From Glandiceps talaboti (Eukaryota > Hemichordata > Enteropneusta > Spengelidae): a stretch of 64,000 bases of DNA. Shown here piece by piece: positions 1-12,786 of this stretch. Location: the NCBI RefSeq assembly GCF_964340395.1, contig NC_135554.1, positions 3,056,001 through 3,120,000 of the forward strand, read 5' to 3'. Positions within the stretch are counted from its first letter, which is position 1; each line of letters begins with the position of its first letter. Made by a program: the position numbers and the translations under genes. The notes under the pieces are model-generated. The model saw nothing but the letters and a program-made list of their open reading frames with translations. It ran no database searches and was not told the origin of the DNA.

Positions 1-130
1 CCCTTTTTTCAGTATTGACCAACGATTGGCCGGTAATAAGGTGTTACAGCTTAGTACCAAAGTTTACAATAATGACCATGGTGATGTTGTGAAGTAATTT
101 CTTCCTAGCCTCATTACTACTCGCTACTGC

Positions 131-540
131 TAGCATGTAATAAAAGAGTTGCAACAATCCCATTGCTGCCACCATGCAACATAGAGTTGTAACAATCCCA
201 TTGCTAGCCGCTGCAACCATACAACATAGAGTTGTAACAATCCCGCTACTGCCAGCATGCAATATGGAGTTGTAACAATCCCATTGCTGCCACCATGCAA
301 TATAGAGTTGTGACAATCCCACCCAGTCATCATGCAATATGGAGTTGTAACAATCCCATTGCTGCCACCATGCAATATAGAGTTGTGACAATCCCACCCA
401 GTCATCATGCAATATGGAGTTGTAACAATCCCATTGCTGCCACCATGCAATATAGAGTTGTGACAATCCCACCCAGTCATTATGCAATATCGAGTTGTAA
501 CAATCCCACCGTTGCCAGCATGTAATATAGAATTGTCTAG
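131..540. repeat. 75-bp minisatellite, about 5 copies
   Basis: The 75-bp unit is itself two related halves of about 36 and 39 bp. Both halves contain 'gttgtaacaatccca' or 'gttgtgacaatccca'. The central copies (about 255-490) are nearly identical and the outer ones are degenerate, as expected for an array growing from its middle. Because 75 is a multiple of 3, open frames run through it on both strands. Their composition is repeat-driven and I do not regard them as genes. Confidence 0.9.
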
Positions 541-1212
541 TTGTAGGATAGTAGTTGTTTACTCTTGCTCTAAAGTACAATTTCTACTGACCCTGTATTG
601 CAATGTAAGCTTTACTAGCCGTTTGAGGTTTAAATCATGATTAGGAGCGTCACACATGTTGTAATCATTGCAGCAATTGTTCAAAGAATGACCGTTTTAA
701 GACAACGTTTAGGCTAACCATAGCCTCTAGATAGCAGATTCACTGTGAAATTTGTACAGCTAAATTTCCCCCAAATGTTTAATGTACTTTAGTTTTAAGT
801 AGTATGGTAGTTGATATATGTATATGCGGCAGATGTCTTGATATTACTGATAATGGAGGACATAGGTAAGAAACCAGTTCAGATACGATAATGCCATTGC
901 CACTTCGAATTTCAGAAATAGACTAATTCCCCAACCCCACCTCCGACAAAGAAAATTACAAGTTCCTTAATATGCATGCTCGAGGCTAGACTTTAGAAAG
1001 CATTTCAAATGGCATTTTGGTTCTTCGACGAAAGTGTGCAAACAAGCAAACAAGTAGGTGTGCATATGAAAGGTTTTTTTTTTTTTTTTTGAAAGGAGAC
1101 TGTAAAAGATTAAGGCTTTGTTTTGGTAGACATTGGATTAACACTAAGCTCATTGATGCAAGTATTTCCTCTGTCTTTAGGAATAATTGTAAGGCTTGAC
1201 TCTGTCTGTATA
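541..1212. other. Unique AT-rich sequence, no gene seen
   Basis: No convincing exon, RNA gene or long repeat is visible. A T-homopolymer of about 15 lies near 1074-1090. The short open frame around it is not gene-like. Confidence 0.6.
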
Positions 1213-1480
1213 TTAGGGGTAAACCATTTGATTTCGTGGGGGGGGGGTTAGAGGATTTTCGAAAAAAGAAAATTGTTGCTGGCCAAAATCAGGACAAAAA
1301 AAATGGTTTCCTGATGAGCTTTGTTGTTGTGTTGCAAGTGCTGGAACTAGCTAAAAATGTCAAATTCGAAGGTACATAACATGGGTTTTGGGCACCACGC
1401 GGCAGTACCTAAACTTTTAAAGTTTCTTATCAAAGTTTATACTGTTGGCAAATGCTGAAACAAACCGAAACACTACCATG

Positions 1481-1742
1481 GGTTGTCGGTGGCCGAGCGG
1501 TTAAACCACTTGCCTCTTACCACTTCGGTCGGGGTTCGAACCCCATTCTGGGTTCAATTAAATTTACCATGCTGTAAGTAAAAAGAGCGTCGTTCAGTTT
1601 GACTCTACCGCAGGTTCCCCCCTGCATTAACACTGAACCCATGAGGGATGACACTCACTGGACTTCTTGTGAGACTAGTGTTTATATACTTAAAGAACTA
1701 TCCAGTATAAATAAAGATTATTATTATAGATTATTATTATTA
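1481..1742 (+). mobile_element. tRNA-derived SINE, copy 1
   Basis: A pol III A box (TGGCCGAGCGG, 1490-1500) and B box (GGTTCGAACCC, 1533-1543) are 43 bases apart, as in tRNA genes of the Leu/Ser type. The flanks do not pair as an acceptor stem, so this is a SINE head and not a tRNA gene. A body of about 170 bases follows, including 'cagtttgactctac', and ends in an AATAAAG and ATT-repeat tail (about 1709-1742). A diverged second copy is at 53580-53850. Confidence 0.7.
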
Positions 1743-2036
1743 TGCATGTATGTTGGTTCTTATATAGCGCTTCCCACCCAGTCGACTAGTCTGGGTGCTC
1801 AAAGTGATTTACAGTTATTACCCCTGACTCGGATCTTCAACTCCCTGGGGAGCATACAATCAATTGCAGCCTTTACAAGCACAAAGGATTAAAGCATTCA
1901 CATTGCAACCTACATCCTACCAGGTCCCCAATTATACAGCTGAGGCACACTGGTGGTTCAAATCTTGCCAGAAACAAACGGCAGTGATGGATCTGCAACC
2001 TGCAGATTCCAAGCCGGCCACTCTAATCATTCACCA
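1743..2036 (-). mobile_element. Second tRNA-derived SINE-like element, opposite orientation
   Basis: Read on the minus strand, 2036 back to about 1988 looks like a degenerate tRNA head: an A-box-like segment (reverse of 'ctctaatcattca', 2021-2033) and a B-box-like segment (reverse of 'ggatctgcaacc', 1989-2000). The body runs leftward through 'aactccctggggagca' and 'ttatatagcgctt', a word common in invertebrate repeat tails, and finishes in the same AT-triplet tail used by SINE copy 1. The two elements are therefore tail-to-tail. The head is weak, so the SINE assignment is tentative. Confidence 0.45.
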
Positions 2037-2040
2037 ATCA

Positions 2041-2240
<200 letters not shown>

Positions 2241-2692
2241 ATATATGTGTACAACCATCAAAGTATTAAAAAATGTTGATTGACCACTGGACCACGGTTG
2301 TCAGTAATATCCTACACAATGCGATGACAATAGTCAAACTTAAAGCATATATTTCAACAAAAACCCTGTCTCGGAAAACAATTTGCCGTCATGATGGTTG
2401 AAACAAATGTTCTTGGGTCAAAATCAAATTCTCTAGCGCCCCCCCCCTTAGGTAAGTCTTCAGCCCCCCCCCCCCAATCAAATGGGTTACCCCTTAGGTA
2501 AGTCTACAGGATGAGTAAAACCATTCTCATCAAAGTTAAACAGGGAACAACTGTTGTCTTAGTGATAAATCAGGGATAATGCGATAGAAAGATAACATAG
2601 TTATTAAAAAGTGATGGGAGATTTTAATGAGTTAAAATGAAGATTGTTCAAGATTGGTGGCGCATCATGGAGCCTCTGCAACTAGCCTATAT
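2241..2692. other. Unique sequence with C-runs and a 45-bp local duplication
   Basis: Two C runs (about 2439-2447 and 2464-2475) are each associated with 'cccttaggtaagtct', which occurs at 2446 and again at 2491, about 45 bases apart. This marks a local duplication at the right edge of the candidate TIR element. No gene is seen. Confidence 0.6.
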
Positions 2693-5600
2693 AGTAGAGT
2701 AAGTAGTCTATATATTAGTCTTTATAGTATTGAGTAACTAGTCAATATAGCATTCAGTAAGTAGTCTATATATTATTCAGTAAGTAGTCTATATAATAGT
2801 CAGTAACTAGTCTATATAGTATTCAGTAAATAGTCTATATAGTATTCAGTAAATAGTCTTTACAGTATTGAGTAACTAGTCTATATGGTATTCAGTAAGT
2901 AGTCTATATAGCATTCAGTAAGTAGTCTATATAGCATTCAGTAAGTAGTCTATATAGCATTCAGTAAGTAGTCTATATAGCATTCAGTAAGTAGTCTATA
3001 TAGTATTCAGTAAGTAGTCTATATAATAGTCAGTAACTAGTCTATATAATAGTCAGTAACTAGTCTATATAGCATTCAGTAACTAGTCAATATAGCATTC
3101 AGTAAGTAGTCTATATAGTATTCAGTAAGTAGTCTATATAGTATTCAGTAAGTTGTCTATATAGTATTCAGTAAGTAGTCTATATAGTATTCAGTAAGTA
3201 GTCTATATATTATTCAGTAAGTGGTCTATATAGTATTCAGTAAGTGGTCTATATAGTATTCAGTAAGTAGTCTATATAGTATTCAGTAAGTAGTCTATAT
3301 AATAGTCAGTAACTAGTCAATATAGCATTCAGTAAGTAGTCTATATAGTATTCAGTAAGTAGTCTATATAATAGTCAGTAACTAGTCAATATAGAATTCA
3401 GTAAGTAGTCTATATATTATTCAGTAAGTAGTCTATATAGTATTCAGTAAGTAGTCTATATGGTATTCAGTAAATAGACTATATAGTATTCAGTAAGTTG
3501 TCTATATAGTATTCAATAAGTTGTCTATATAGTATTCAGTAAGTAGTCTATATAGTATTCAGTAAGTAGTCTATATAGTATTCAGTAAGTAGTCTATATA
3601 ATATTCAGTAAGTTGTCTATATAGTATTCAGTAAGTTGTCTATATAGTATTCAGTAAGTTGTCTATATAGTATTCAGTAAGTAGTCTATATAGTATTCAG
3701 TAAGTTGTCTATATAGTATTCAGTAAGTTGTCTATATAGTATTCAGTAAGTAGTCTATATAGTATTCAGTGAGTAGTCTATATAGTATTCAGTAAGTAGT
3801 CTATATAGCATTCAGTAAGTAGTCTATATAATAGTCAGTAACTAGTCAATATAGCATTCAGTAAGTAGTCTATATATTATTCAGTAAGTAGTCTATATAG
3901 TATTCAGTAAGTAGTCAATATAGCATTCAGTAAGTAGTCTATATAGTATTCAGTAAGTAGTCTATATAGTATTCAGTAAGTAGTCTATATAGTATTCAGT
4001 AAGTTGTCTATATAGTATTCAGTAAGTAGTCTATATAGTATTCAGTAAGTTGTCTATATAGTATTCAGTAACTAGTCAATATAGCATTCAGTAAGTAGTC
4101 TATATAGTATTCAGTAAGTTGTCTGTATAGTATTCAGTAAGTAGTCTATATGGTATTCAGTAAGTAGTCTATATAGTATTCAGTAAGTTGTCTATATAGT
4201 ATTCAGTAAGTAGTCTATATGGTATTCAGTAAATAGTCTATATAGTATTCAGTAAGTTGTCTATATAGTATTCAGTAAGTAGTCTATATAGTATTCAGTA
4301 AGTAGTCTATATAGTATTCAGTAAGAAGTCTATATAGCATTCAGTAAGTAGTCTATATAATAGTCAGTAAGTAGTCTATATAGTATTGAGTGAGTAGTCT
4401 ATATAGTATTCAGTAAGTAGTCTATATAGTATTCAGTAAGTTGTCTATATAGTATTCAGTAAGTAGTCTATATAGTATTGAGTAAGTAGTCTATAAAGTA
4501 TTCAGTAAGTAGTCTATATAGTATTCAGTAAGTGGTCTATATATTATTCAGTAAGTAGTCTATATAGTATTAAGTTAGTAGTCTATATATTATTCAGTAA
4601 GTGGTCTATATATTATTCAGTAAGTAGTCTATATAGTATTCAGTAAGTAGTCTATATAGTATTCAGTAAGTAGTCTATATATTATTCAGTAAGTAGTCTA
4701 TATAGTATTAAGTTAGTAGTCTATATAGTATTCAGTGAGTAGTCTATATAGTATTCAGTGAGTAGTCTATATAGTATTCAGTGAGTAGTCTATATAGTAT
4801 TCAGTGAGTAGTCTATATAGTATTCAGTGAGTAGTCTATATAGTATTCAGTGAGTAGTCTATATAGTATTCAGTAAGTTGTCTATATAGTATTCAGTAAG
4901 TTGTCTATATAGTATTCAGTGAGTAGTCTATATAGTATTCAGTAAGTAGTCTATATAGTATTCAGTAAGTAGTCTATATAGTAATCAGTAAGTAGTCTAT
5001 ATAGTAGTCAGTAACTAGTCAATATAGCATTCAGTAAGTTGTCTATATAGTATTCAGTAAGTAGTCTATATAATAGTCAGTAACTAGTCAATATAGCATT
5101 CAGTAAGTAGTCTATATATTATTCAGTAAGTAGTCTATATAATAGTCAGTAACTAGTCAATATAGCATTCAGTAAGTAGTCTATATAATAGTCAGTAACT
5201 AGTCAATATAGCATTCAGTAAGTAGTCTATATAGTATTCAGTAAGTAGTCTATATAATAGTCAGTAACTAGTCAATATAGAATTCAGTAAGTAGTCTATA
5301 TATTATTCAGTAAGTAGTCTATATAGTATTCAGTAAGTAGTCTATATAGTATTCAGTAAGTAGTCTATATGGTATTCAGTAAATAGACTATATAGTATTC
5401 AGTAAGTTGTCTATATAGTATTCAGTAAGTTGTCTATATAGTATTCAGTAAGTTGTCTATATAGTATTCAGTAAGTAGTCTATATAGTATTCAGTAAGTA
5501 GTCTATATAGTATTCAGTAAGTTGTCTATATAGTATTCAGTAAGTTGTCTATATAGTATTCAGTAAGTAGTCTATATAGTATTCAGTAAGTTGTCTATAT

Positions 5601-8600
5601 AGTATTCAGTAAGTAGTCTATATAGTATTCAGTAAGTTGTCTATATAGTATTCAGTAAGTAGTCTATATAGCATTCAGTAAGTAGTCTATATAGTATTCA
5701 GTAAGTAGTCTATATAATAGTCAGTAACTAGTCAATATAGAATTCAGTAAGTAGTCTATATATTATTCAGTAAGTAGTCTATATAGTATTCAGTAAGTAG
5801 TCTATATAGTATTCAGTAAGTAGTCTATATGGTATTCAGTAAATAGACTATATAGTATTCAGTAAGTAGTCTATATATTATTCAGTAAGTAGTCTATATA
5901 GTATTAAGTTAGTAGTCTATATAGTATTCAGTGAGTAGTCTATATAGTATTCAGTGAGTAGTCTATATAGTATTCAGTGAGTAGTCTATATAGTATTCAG
6001 TGAGTAGTCTATATAGTATTCAGTAAGTTGTCTATATAGTATTCAGTGAGTTGTCTATATAGTATTCAGTGAGTAGTCTATATAGTATTCAGTAAGTAGT
6101 CTATATAGTATTCAGTAAGTAGTCTATATAGTAATCAGTAAGTAGTCTATATAGTAGTCAGTAACTAGTCAATATAGCATTCAGTAAGTTGTCTATATAG
6201 TATTCAGTAAGTAGTCTATATAATAGTCAGTAAATAGTCAATATAGCATTCAGTAAGTAGTCTATATATTATTCAGTAAGTAGTCTATATAATAGTCAGT
6301 AACTAGTCAATATAGCATTCAGTAAGTAGTCTATATAGTATTCAGTAAGTAGTCTATATAGTATTCAGTAAGTAGTCTATATAGTATTCAGTAAGTAGTC
6401 TATATGGTATTCAGTAAATAGACTATATAGTATTCAGTAAGTTGTCTATATAGTATTCAGTAAGTTGTCTATATAGTATTCAGTAAGTTGTCTATATAGT
6501 ATTCAGTAAGTAGTCTATATAGTATTCAGTAAGTAGTCTATATAGTATTCAGTAAGTAGTCTATATAGTATTCAGTAAGTTGTCTATATAGTATTCAGTA
6601 AGTAGTCTATATAGTATTCAGTAAGTTGTCTATATAGTATTCAGTAAGTAGTCTATATAGTATTCAGTAAGTTGTCTATATAGTATTCAGTAAGTTGTCT
6701 ATATAGTATTCAGTAAGTACTCTATATAGCATTCAGTAAGTGGTCTATATAGTATTCAGTAAGTAGTCTATATAGCATTCAGTAAGTAGTCTATATAGCA
6801 TTCAGTAAGTAGTCTATATAGTATTCAATAAGTAGTCTATATAGTATTCAGTAAGTTGTCTATATAGTATTCAGTAAGTTGTCTATATAGTATTCAGTAA
6901 GTTGTCTATATAGTATTCAGTAAGTAGTCTATATAGTATTCAGTAAGTAGTCTATATAATAGTCAGTAAGTAGTCTATATAGTATTCAGTAAGTTGTCTA
7001 TATAGTATTCAGTGAGTAGTCTATATAGTATTCAGTAAGTAGTCTATATAGTATTCAGTAAGTAGTCTATATAGTATTCAGTAAGTTGTCTATATAGTAT
7101 TCAGTAAGTAGTCTATATAGCATTCAGTAAGTAGTCTATATAGTATTCAGTAAGTAGTCTATATTCAGTAAGTAGTCTATATAGTATTCAGTAAGTTGCC
7201 TATATAGTATTCAGTAAGTAGTCTATATAGTATTCAGTAAGTTGTCTATATAGTATTCAGTAAGTTTTCTATATAGTATTCAGTAAGTAGTCTATATAGT
7301 ATTCAGTAAGTAGTCTATATGGTATTCAGTGAGTTGTCTATATAGTATTCAGTAAGTAGTCTATATGGTATTCAGTAAGTTGTCTATATAGTATTCAGTA
7401 AGTAGTCTATATGGTATTCAGTGAGTTGTCTATATAGTATTCAGTAAGTAGTCTATATAGTATTCAGTAAGTTGTCTATATAGTATTCAGTAAGTTTTCT
7501 ATATAGTATTCAGTAAGTAGTCTATATAGTATTCAGTAAGTAGTCTATATGGTATTCAGTAAGTAGTCTATATAGTATTCAGTGAGTTGTCTATATGGTA
7601 TTCAGTAAGTAGTCTATATAGTATTCAGTAAGTAGTCTATATAGTATTCAGTAAGTAGTCTATATGGTATTCAGTAAGTAGTCTATATAGTATTCAGTAA
7701 GTAGTCTATATGGTATTCAGTAAGTAGTCTATATGGTATTCAGTGAGTTGTCTATATGGTATTCAGTAAGTAGTCTATATAGTATTCAGTAAGTTGTCTA
7801 TATAGTATTCAGTAAGTTTTCTATATAGTATTCAGTAAGTAGTCTATATAGTATTCAGTAAGTAGTCTATATGGTATTCAGTGAGTTGTCTATATAGTAT
7901 TCAGTAAGTAGTCTATATGGTATTCAGTGAGTTGTCTATATAGTATTCAGTAAGTAGTCTATATGGTATTCAGTGAGTTGTCTATATAGTATTCAGTAAG
8001 TAGTCTATATGGTATTCAGTGAGTTGTCTATATAGTATTCAGTAAGTAGTCTATATAGTATTCAGTAAGTAGTCTATATGGTATTCAGTGAGTTGTCTAT
8101 ATAGTATTCAGTAAGTAGTCTATATAGTATTCAGTAAGTTGTCTATATAGTATTCAGTAAGTAGTCTATATAGTATTCAGTAAGTAGTCTATATAGTATT
8201 CAGTAAGTTGTCTATATAGTATTCAGTAAGTAGTCTATATAGTATTCAGTAAGTAGTCTATATGGTATTCAGTGAGTTGTCTATATAGTATTCAGTAAGT
8301 AGTCTATATAGTATTCAGTAAGTAGTCTATATGGTATTCAGTGAGTTGTCTATATGGTATTCAGTAAGTAGTCTATATAGTATTCAGTGAGTTGTCTATA
8401 TAGTATTCAGTGAGTTGTCTATATAGTATTCAGTAAGTAGTCTATATGGTATTCAGTAAGTAGTCTATATAGTATTCAGTAAGTAGTCTATATAGTATTC
8501 AGTGAGTTGTCTATATAGTATTCAGTAAGTAGTCAATATAGTATTCAGTAAGTAGTCTATATAGTATTCAGTGAGTTGTCTATATGGTATTCAGTAAGTT

Positions 8601-10793
8601 GTCTATATAGTATTCAGTGAGTTGTCTATATAGTATTCAGTGAGTAGTCTATATAGTATTCAGTAAGTAGTCAATATAGTATTCAGTAAGTAGTCTATAT
8701 GGTATTCAGTGAGTTGTCTATATGGTATTCAGTAAGTTGTCTATATAGTATTCAGTGAGTTGTCTATATAGTATTCAGTGAGTTGTCTATATGGTATTCA
8801 GTGAGTTGTCTATATAGTATTCAGTAAGTTGTCTATATAGTATTCAGTAAGTAGTCTATATGGTATTCAGTAAGTAGTCTATATAGTATTCAGTGAGTTG
8901 TCTATATAGTATTCAGTAAGTAGTCTATATGGTATTCAGTGAGTTGTCTATATAGTATTCAGTAAGTAGTCTATATAGTATTCAGTAAGTAGTCTATATA
9001 GTATTCAGTAAGTAGTCTATATAGTATTCAGTAAGTTGTCTATATAGTATTCAGTAAGTAGTCTATATAGTATTCAGTAAGTAGTCTATATAGTATTCAG
9101 TAAGTTGTCTATATAGTATTCAGTAAGTAGTCTATATAGTATTCAGTAAGTTGTCTATATAGTATTCAGTAAGTTGTCTATATAGTATTCAGTAAATAGT
9201 CTATATAGTATTCAGTAAGTTGTCTATATAGTATTCAGTAAGTAGTCTATATAGTATTCAGTAAGTAGTCTATATAGTATTCAGTGAGTTGTCTATATAG
9301 CTTTCAGTAAGTAGTCTATATAGCATTCAGTAAGTAGTCTATATAGTATTCAGTAAGTTGTCTATATAGTATTCAGTAAGTTGTCTATATAGTATTCAGT
9401 AAGTAGTCTATATAGTATTCAGTAAGTAGTCTATATGGTATTCAGTGAGTTGTCTATATAGTATTCAGTAAGTAGTCTATATAGTATTCAGTAAGTTGTC
9501 TATATAGTATTCAGTAAGTAGTCTATATAGTATTCAGTAAGTAGTCTATATAGTATTCAGTAAGTTGTCTATATAGTATTCAGTAAGTAGTCTATATAGT
9601 ATTCAGTAAGTAGTCTATATGGTATTCAGTGAGTTGTCTATATAGTATTCAGTAAGTAGTCTATATAGTATTCAGTAAGTAGTCTATATGGTATTCAGTG
9701 AGTTGTCTATATGGTATTCAGTAAGTAGTCTATATAGTATTCAGTGAGTTGTCTATATAGTATTCAGTGAGTTGTCTATATAGTATTCAGTAAGTAGTCT
9801 ATATGGTATTCAGTAAGTAGTCTATATAGTATTCAGTAAGTAGTCTATATAGTATTCAGTGAGTTGTCTATATAGTATTCAGTAAGTAGTCAATATAGTA
9901 TTCAGTAAGTAGTCTATATAGTATTCAGTGAGTTGTCTATATGGTATTCAGTAAGTTGTCTATATAGTATTCAGTGAGTTGTCTATATAGTATTCAGTGA
10001 GTAGTCTATATAGTATTCAGTAAGTAGTCAATATAGTATTCAGTAAGTAGTCTATATGGTATTCAGTGAGTTGTCTATATGGTATTCAGTAAGTTGTCTA
10101 TATAGTATTCAGTGAGTTGTCTATATAGTATTCAGTGAGTTGTCTATATGGTATTCAGTGAGTTGTCTATATAGTATTCAGTAAGTTGTCTATATAGTAT
10201 TCAGTAAGTAGTCTATATAGTATTCAGTAAGTAGTCTATATAGTATTCAGTGAGTTGTCTATATAGTATTCAGTAAGTAGTCTATATGGTATTCAGTGAG
10301 ATGTCTATATAGTATTCAGTAAGTAGTCTATATAGTATTCAGTAAGTAGTCTATATAGTATTCAGTAAGTAGTCTATATAGTATTCAGTAAGTTGTCTAT
10401 ATAGTATTCAGTAAGTAGTCTATATAGTATTCAGTAAGTAGTCTATATAGTATTCAGTAAGTTGTCTATATAGTATTCAGTAAGTAGTCTATATAGTATT
10501 CAGTAAGTTGTCTATATAGTATTCAGTAAGTTGTCTATATAGTATTCAGTAAGTAGTCTATATAGTATTCAGTAAGTAGTCTATATAGTATTCAGTAAAT
10601 AGTCTATATAGTATTCAGTAAGTTGTCTATATAGTATTCAGTGAGTTGTCTATATAGTATTCAGTAAGTAGTCTATATAGCATTCAGTAAGTAGTCTATA
10701 TAGTATTCAGTAAGTTGTCTATATAGTATTCAGTAAGTAGTCTATATAGTATTCAGTAAGTTGTCTATATAGTATTCAGTAAGTTGTCTATAT
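2693..10793. repeat. Giant 23-bp minisatellite/satellite array (about 350 units)
   Basis: The 8.1-kb array has a unit built on 'gtctatatagtattcag' plus 'taagta'. Recurring variants are GTT for GTA before 'gtctat', GTG for GTA after 'cag', 'ggtattc' for 'agtattc', 'gcattc', and a diverged type 'ctagtcaatatagcattc'. Every repeated landmark I measured is separated by an exact multiple of 23, so indels are rare. Diverged unit types are concentrated in the left two thirds; the right third is more homogeneous and contains a 59-unit tandem block duplication. No frame stays open through it, so it is non-coding. Confidence 0.98.
8040..10793. repeat. Higher-order repeat: two tandem blocks of about 59-61 units
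   Basis: The marker 'tagtcaatatagtattc' occurs at 8534 and 8672 (read from 'caatata') and again at 9891 and 10029. Both pairs are 1357 bases apart, which is 59 x 23. A third marker, 'ggtattcagtgag' at 8080, recurs at 9437, also 1357 away. Further right, 'gtaaatagtc' at about 9194 and 10597 is 1403 apart (61 x 23), so the second block gained two units. The blocks therefore abut: about 8040-9396 and 9397-10793. Confidence 0.85.
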
Positions 10794-10849
10794 TATAGTA
10801 TAAAGTATATAAATATCGAAAATGGAAAACAATAATTGCAGACAATGTA

Positions 10850-12750
10850 AAGCTGCTATTTGAATAGAAATGACGGAAAACATCTGTAAAAAACCATACC
10901 AGCCCAAAGTGCGATCAATTTCAACGATTTGTGTACAAATTCCCCTGTTTTGCCGAATGTCAACAGCAACAGGGAAATAGTAAACTTAGGCGATTTTCTT
11001 TGGGCGTAATGATGAGTGTAGTAGTGACCAATACATACATCAACAAACATCAACAACCGTGTCTGTGGCTTGTTCGGTATGAGCCGTGTCATCCTTTATC
11101 TAAATATTGTCGCTGTGACAGTTATAAACAGATAAGCTAGTCAGATGAACAAAACGATATGTCTCGTCACGCATTGAGAACGACCGAAACAACTATGGGT
11201 GACCCGCTCTCTACGAGTCTACTTGCTCTTTGGTGTGTTCTGTCGAGCGCCCATGCCATGTAGCAAACCTAGCGAACCCAAACTTTCTAACTTTTGCAGT
11301 GTGAAAAGGGGGTCAACGGGCTAATGTAGGCAAATTACAAACCATTGAATATCGGTAACGAAGCGACGTTCAGGCGAGTCAACAAAGGGTATCTTGAAAC
11401 CGACCATCCTAACAACAGGGCAATGACTCGGTTTCCAAATCAGTGACTAATTAGGGACCCCCTGCGAATCCCTCCAAAGTTACCCAGATTTCCACAACAT
11501 GCGAAAGTACAATCGTTAAAAGCAGTAGTGTCAAATTAAGCCGGAATATTGATCGACGACAGCGTTGTTATTTCGCTTTACTGTGACAAGATGTACACAC
11601 TGTATGGAAGTGTGTTGTCGTAACAGAAGGTAAGTGCGTCAAGCATTATTTTGCCGTAATTTGACAGTCACTTACGAAAGCGTATGTAGTACTACTACTA
11701 GTACTAGCGGGCAGCGTTGCATCGTACGCTGTACACCGTGTGTGCTGTAGTAATACAGGGATCTCCCCTTCCGGACCGTGTACCCGCCGGCCATCGTAGG
11801 ACGGTATTGGTCATTCACACTCCTCATAGCCACACTAATTGTACTATTCAAACAACACGTCGTCGTACTGAAACTAGGCAACACCAAAATCTTTGCAATA
11901 CTGGAAATCACTTGCTTCGGTCGACATAATCTTCCATTTCCGTCAGGTGGAAACCAAGATGGCTACTCGGGAACCGGTGCAGCATCGTCTTTAGTTGGGC
12001 ATAGTATTTTGGGATTGTACATTACTGGCATTGTACATCGAGTACATGTATTATAGAAAGCAGTGGTACTTGTATCGATCACCAGTACGCGGGAATTGTG
12101 TTGACACAACTAGAGAAACTCCGTAAAATTTTATGCAAACGGTCAATGTGTAGTTTGTTATGGACCCAACTTAAACTGAGTTTAGTGTGGTACATACGTG
12201 CATGTCAATGTGCTGTGTGTGTATATTTAGTATATCTTATTTCAGCCAACACTGCTAGTTCACAGTCTCCCTGTGTGAGCGAAACCGGGTGTTCGCCAGC
12301 TGAGGTCGTGAGATTTTTTTACAAAGTTACCCACGAGCCTGAGTAACAAGTGTTAGACGATCGCTTTACTGCACCTCATTGCTATTTGACGTGGAAGAAT
12401 TTCAACGATAAGCATACTCTAGATGTAGTCATATGACGGTATGGGAAATTCGGCTCAGTTTACATTGACGTAACCAACTACACTCCTTCCTTGAGGATCG
12501 AATGTCGTGACTTGTATGTATATACCCCTCTATCGACCCGACTCAAACTTGTCATGTAAATACGCCTGTAAAGTCTTATCGCAAGTAGCAATACTTATCC
12601 ATCGTCTTACCAGATAATACAACAGTTATATGACGTCAAGTGAATGGCTCGAGACACAAAGGGACGCAGTCGCCAACAGACTTGACAGACAATAAGGTCT
12701 TGGCTTGAAACTAACTGTCTATTTACCACTCTCTTGTTTTTACTTTCCTT
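10850..12750 (+). promoter_or_regulatory. CpG-rich putative promoter and 5' region with CRE-like sites
   Basis: CpG is frequent here (six in 11161-11220, five in 11341-11400) but almost absent from most of the window, which suggests an unmethylated promoter-type segment. A perfect palindromic cAMP-response element TGACGTCA lies at 12631-12638, and a variant TGACGTAA at 12476-12483. A strong splice donor at 11629/11630 (GAAG followed by GTAAGT) could end a non-coding first exon. No clear TATA box or start site can be fixed. Short open frames inside (for example 12098-12346) lack gene-like features. Confidence 0.5.
11626..11635 (+). promoter_or_regulatory. Candidate splice donor of a non-coding exon 1
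   Basis: GAAG at 11626-11629 is followed by GTAAGT from 11630, an almost ideal 5' splice site within the CpG-rich segment. Joined to the acceptor at 12753/12754 it would define a 1124-bp first intron. The upstream exon boundary is unknown. Confidence 0.4.
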
Positions 12751-12786
12751 AAGGGGTGCAAGACAAATGTGAACTGTGTGGACAGT

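Noticed and set aside
1481-1555. tRNA-Leu/Ser gene
   Set aside because: A and B boxes are good, but the sequence before the A box and after the T arm does not pair as an acceptor stem, and the region continues into a SINE body with AT tail.
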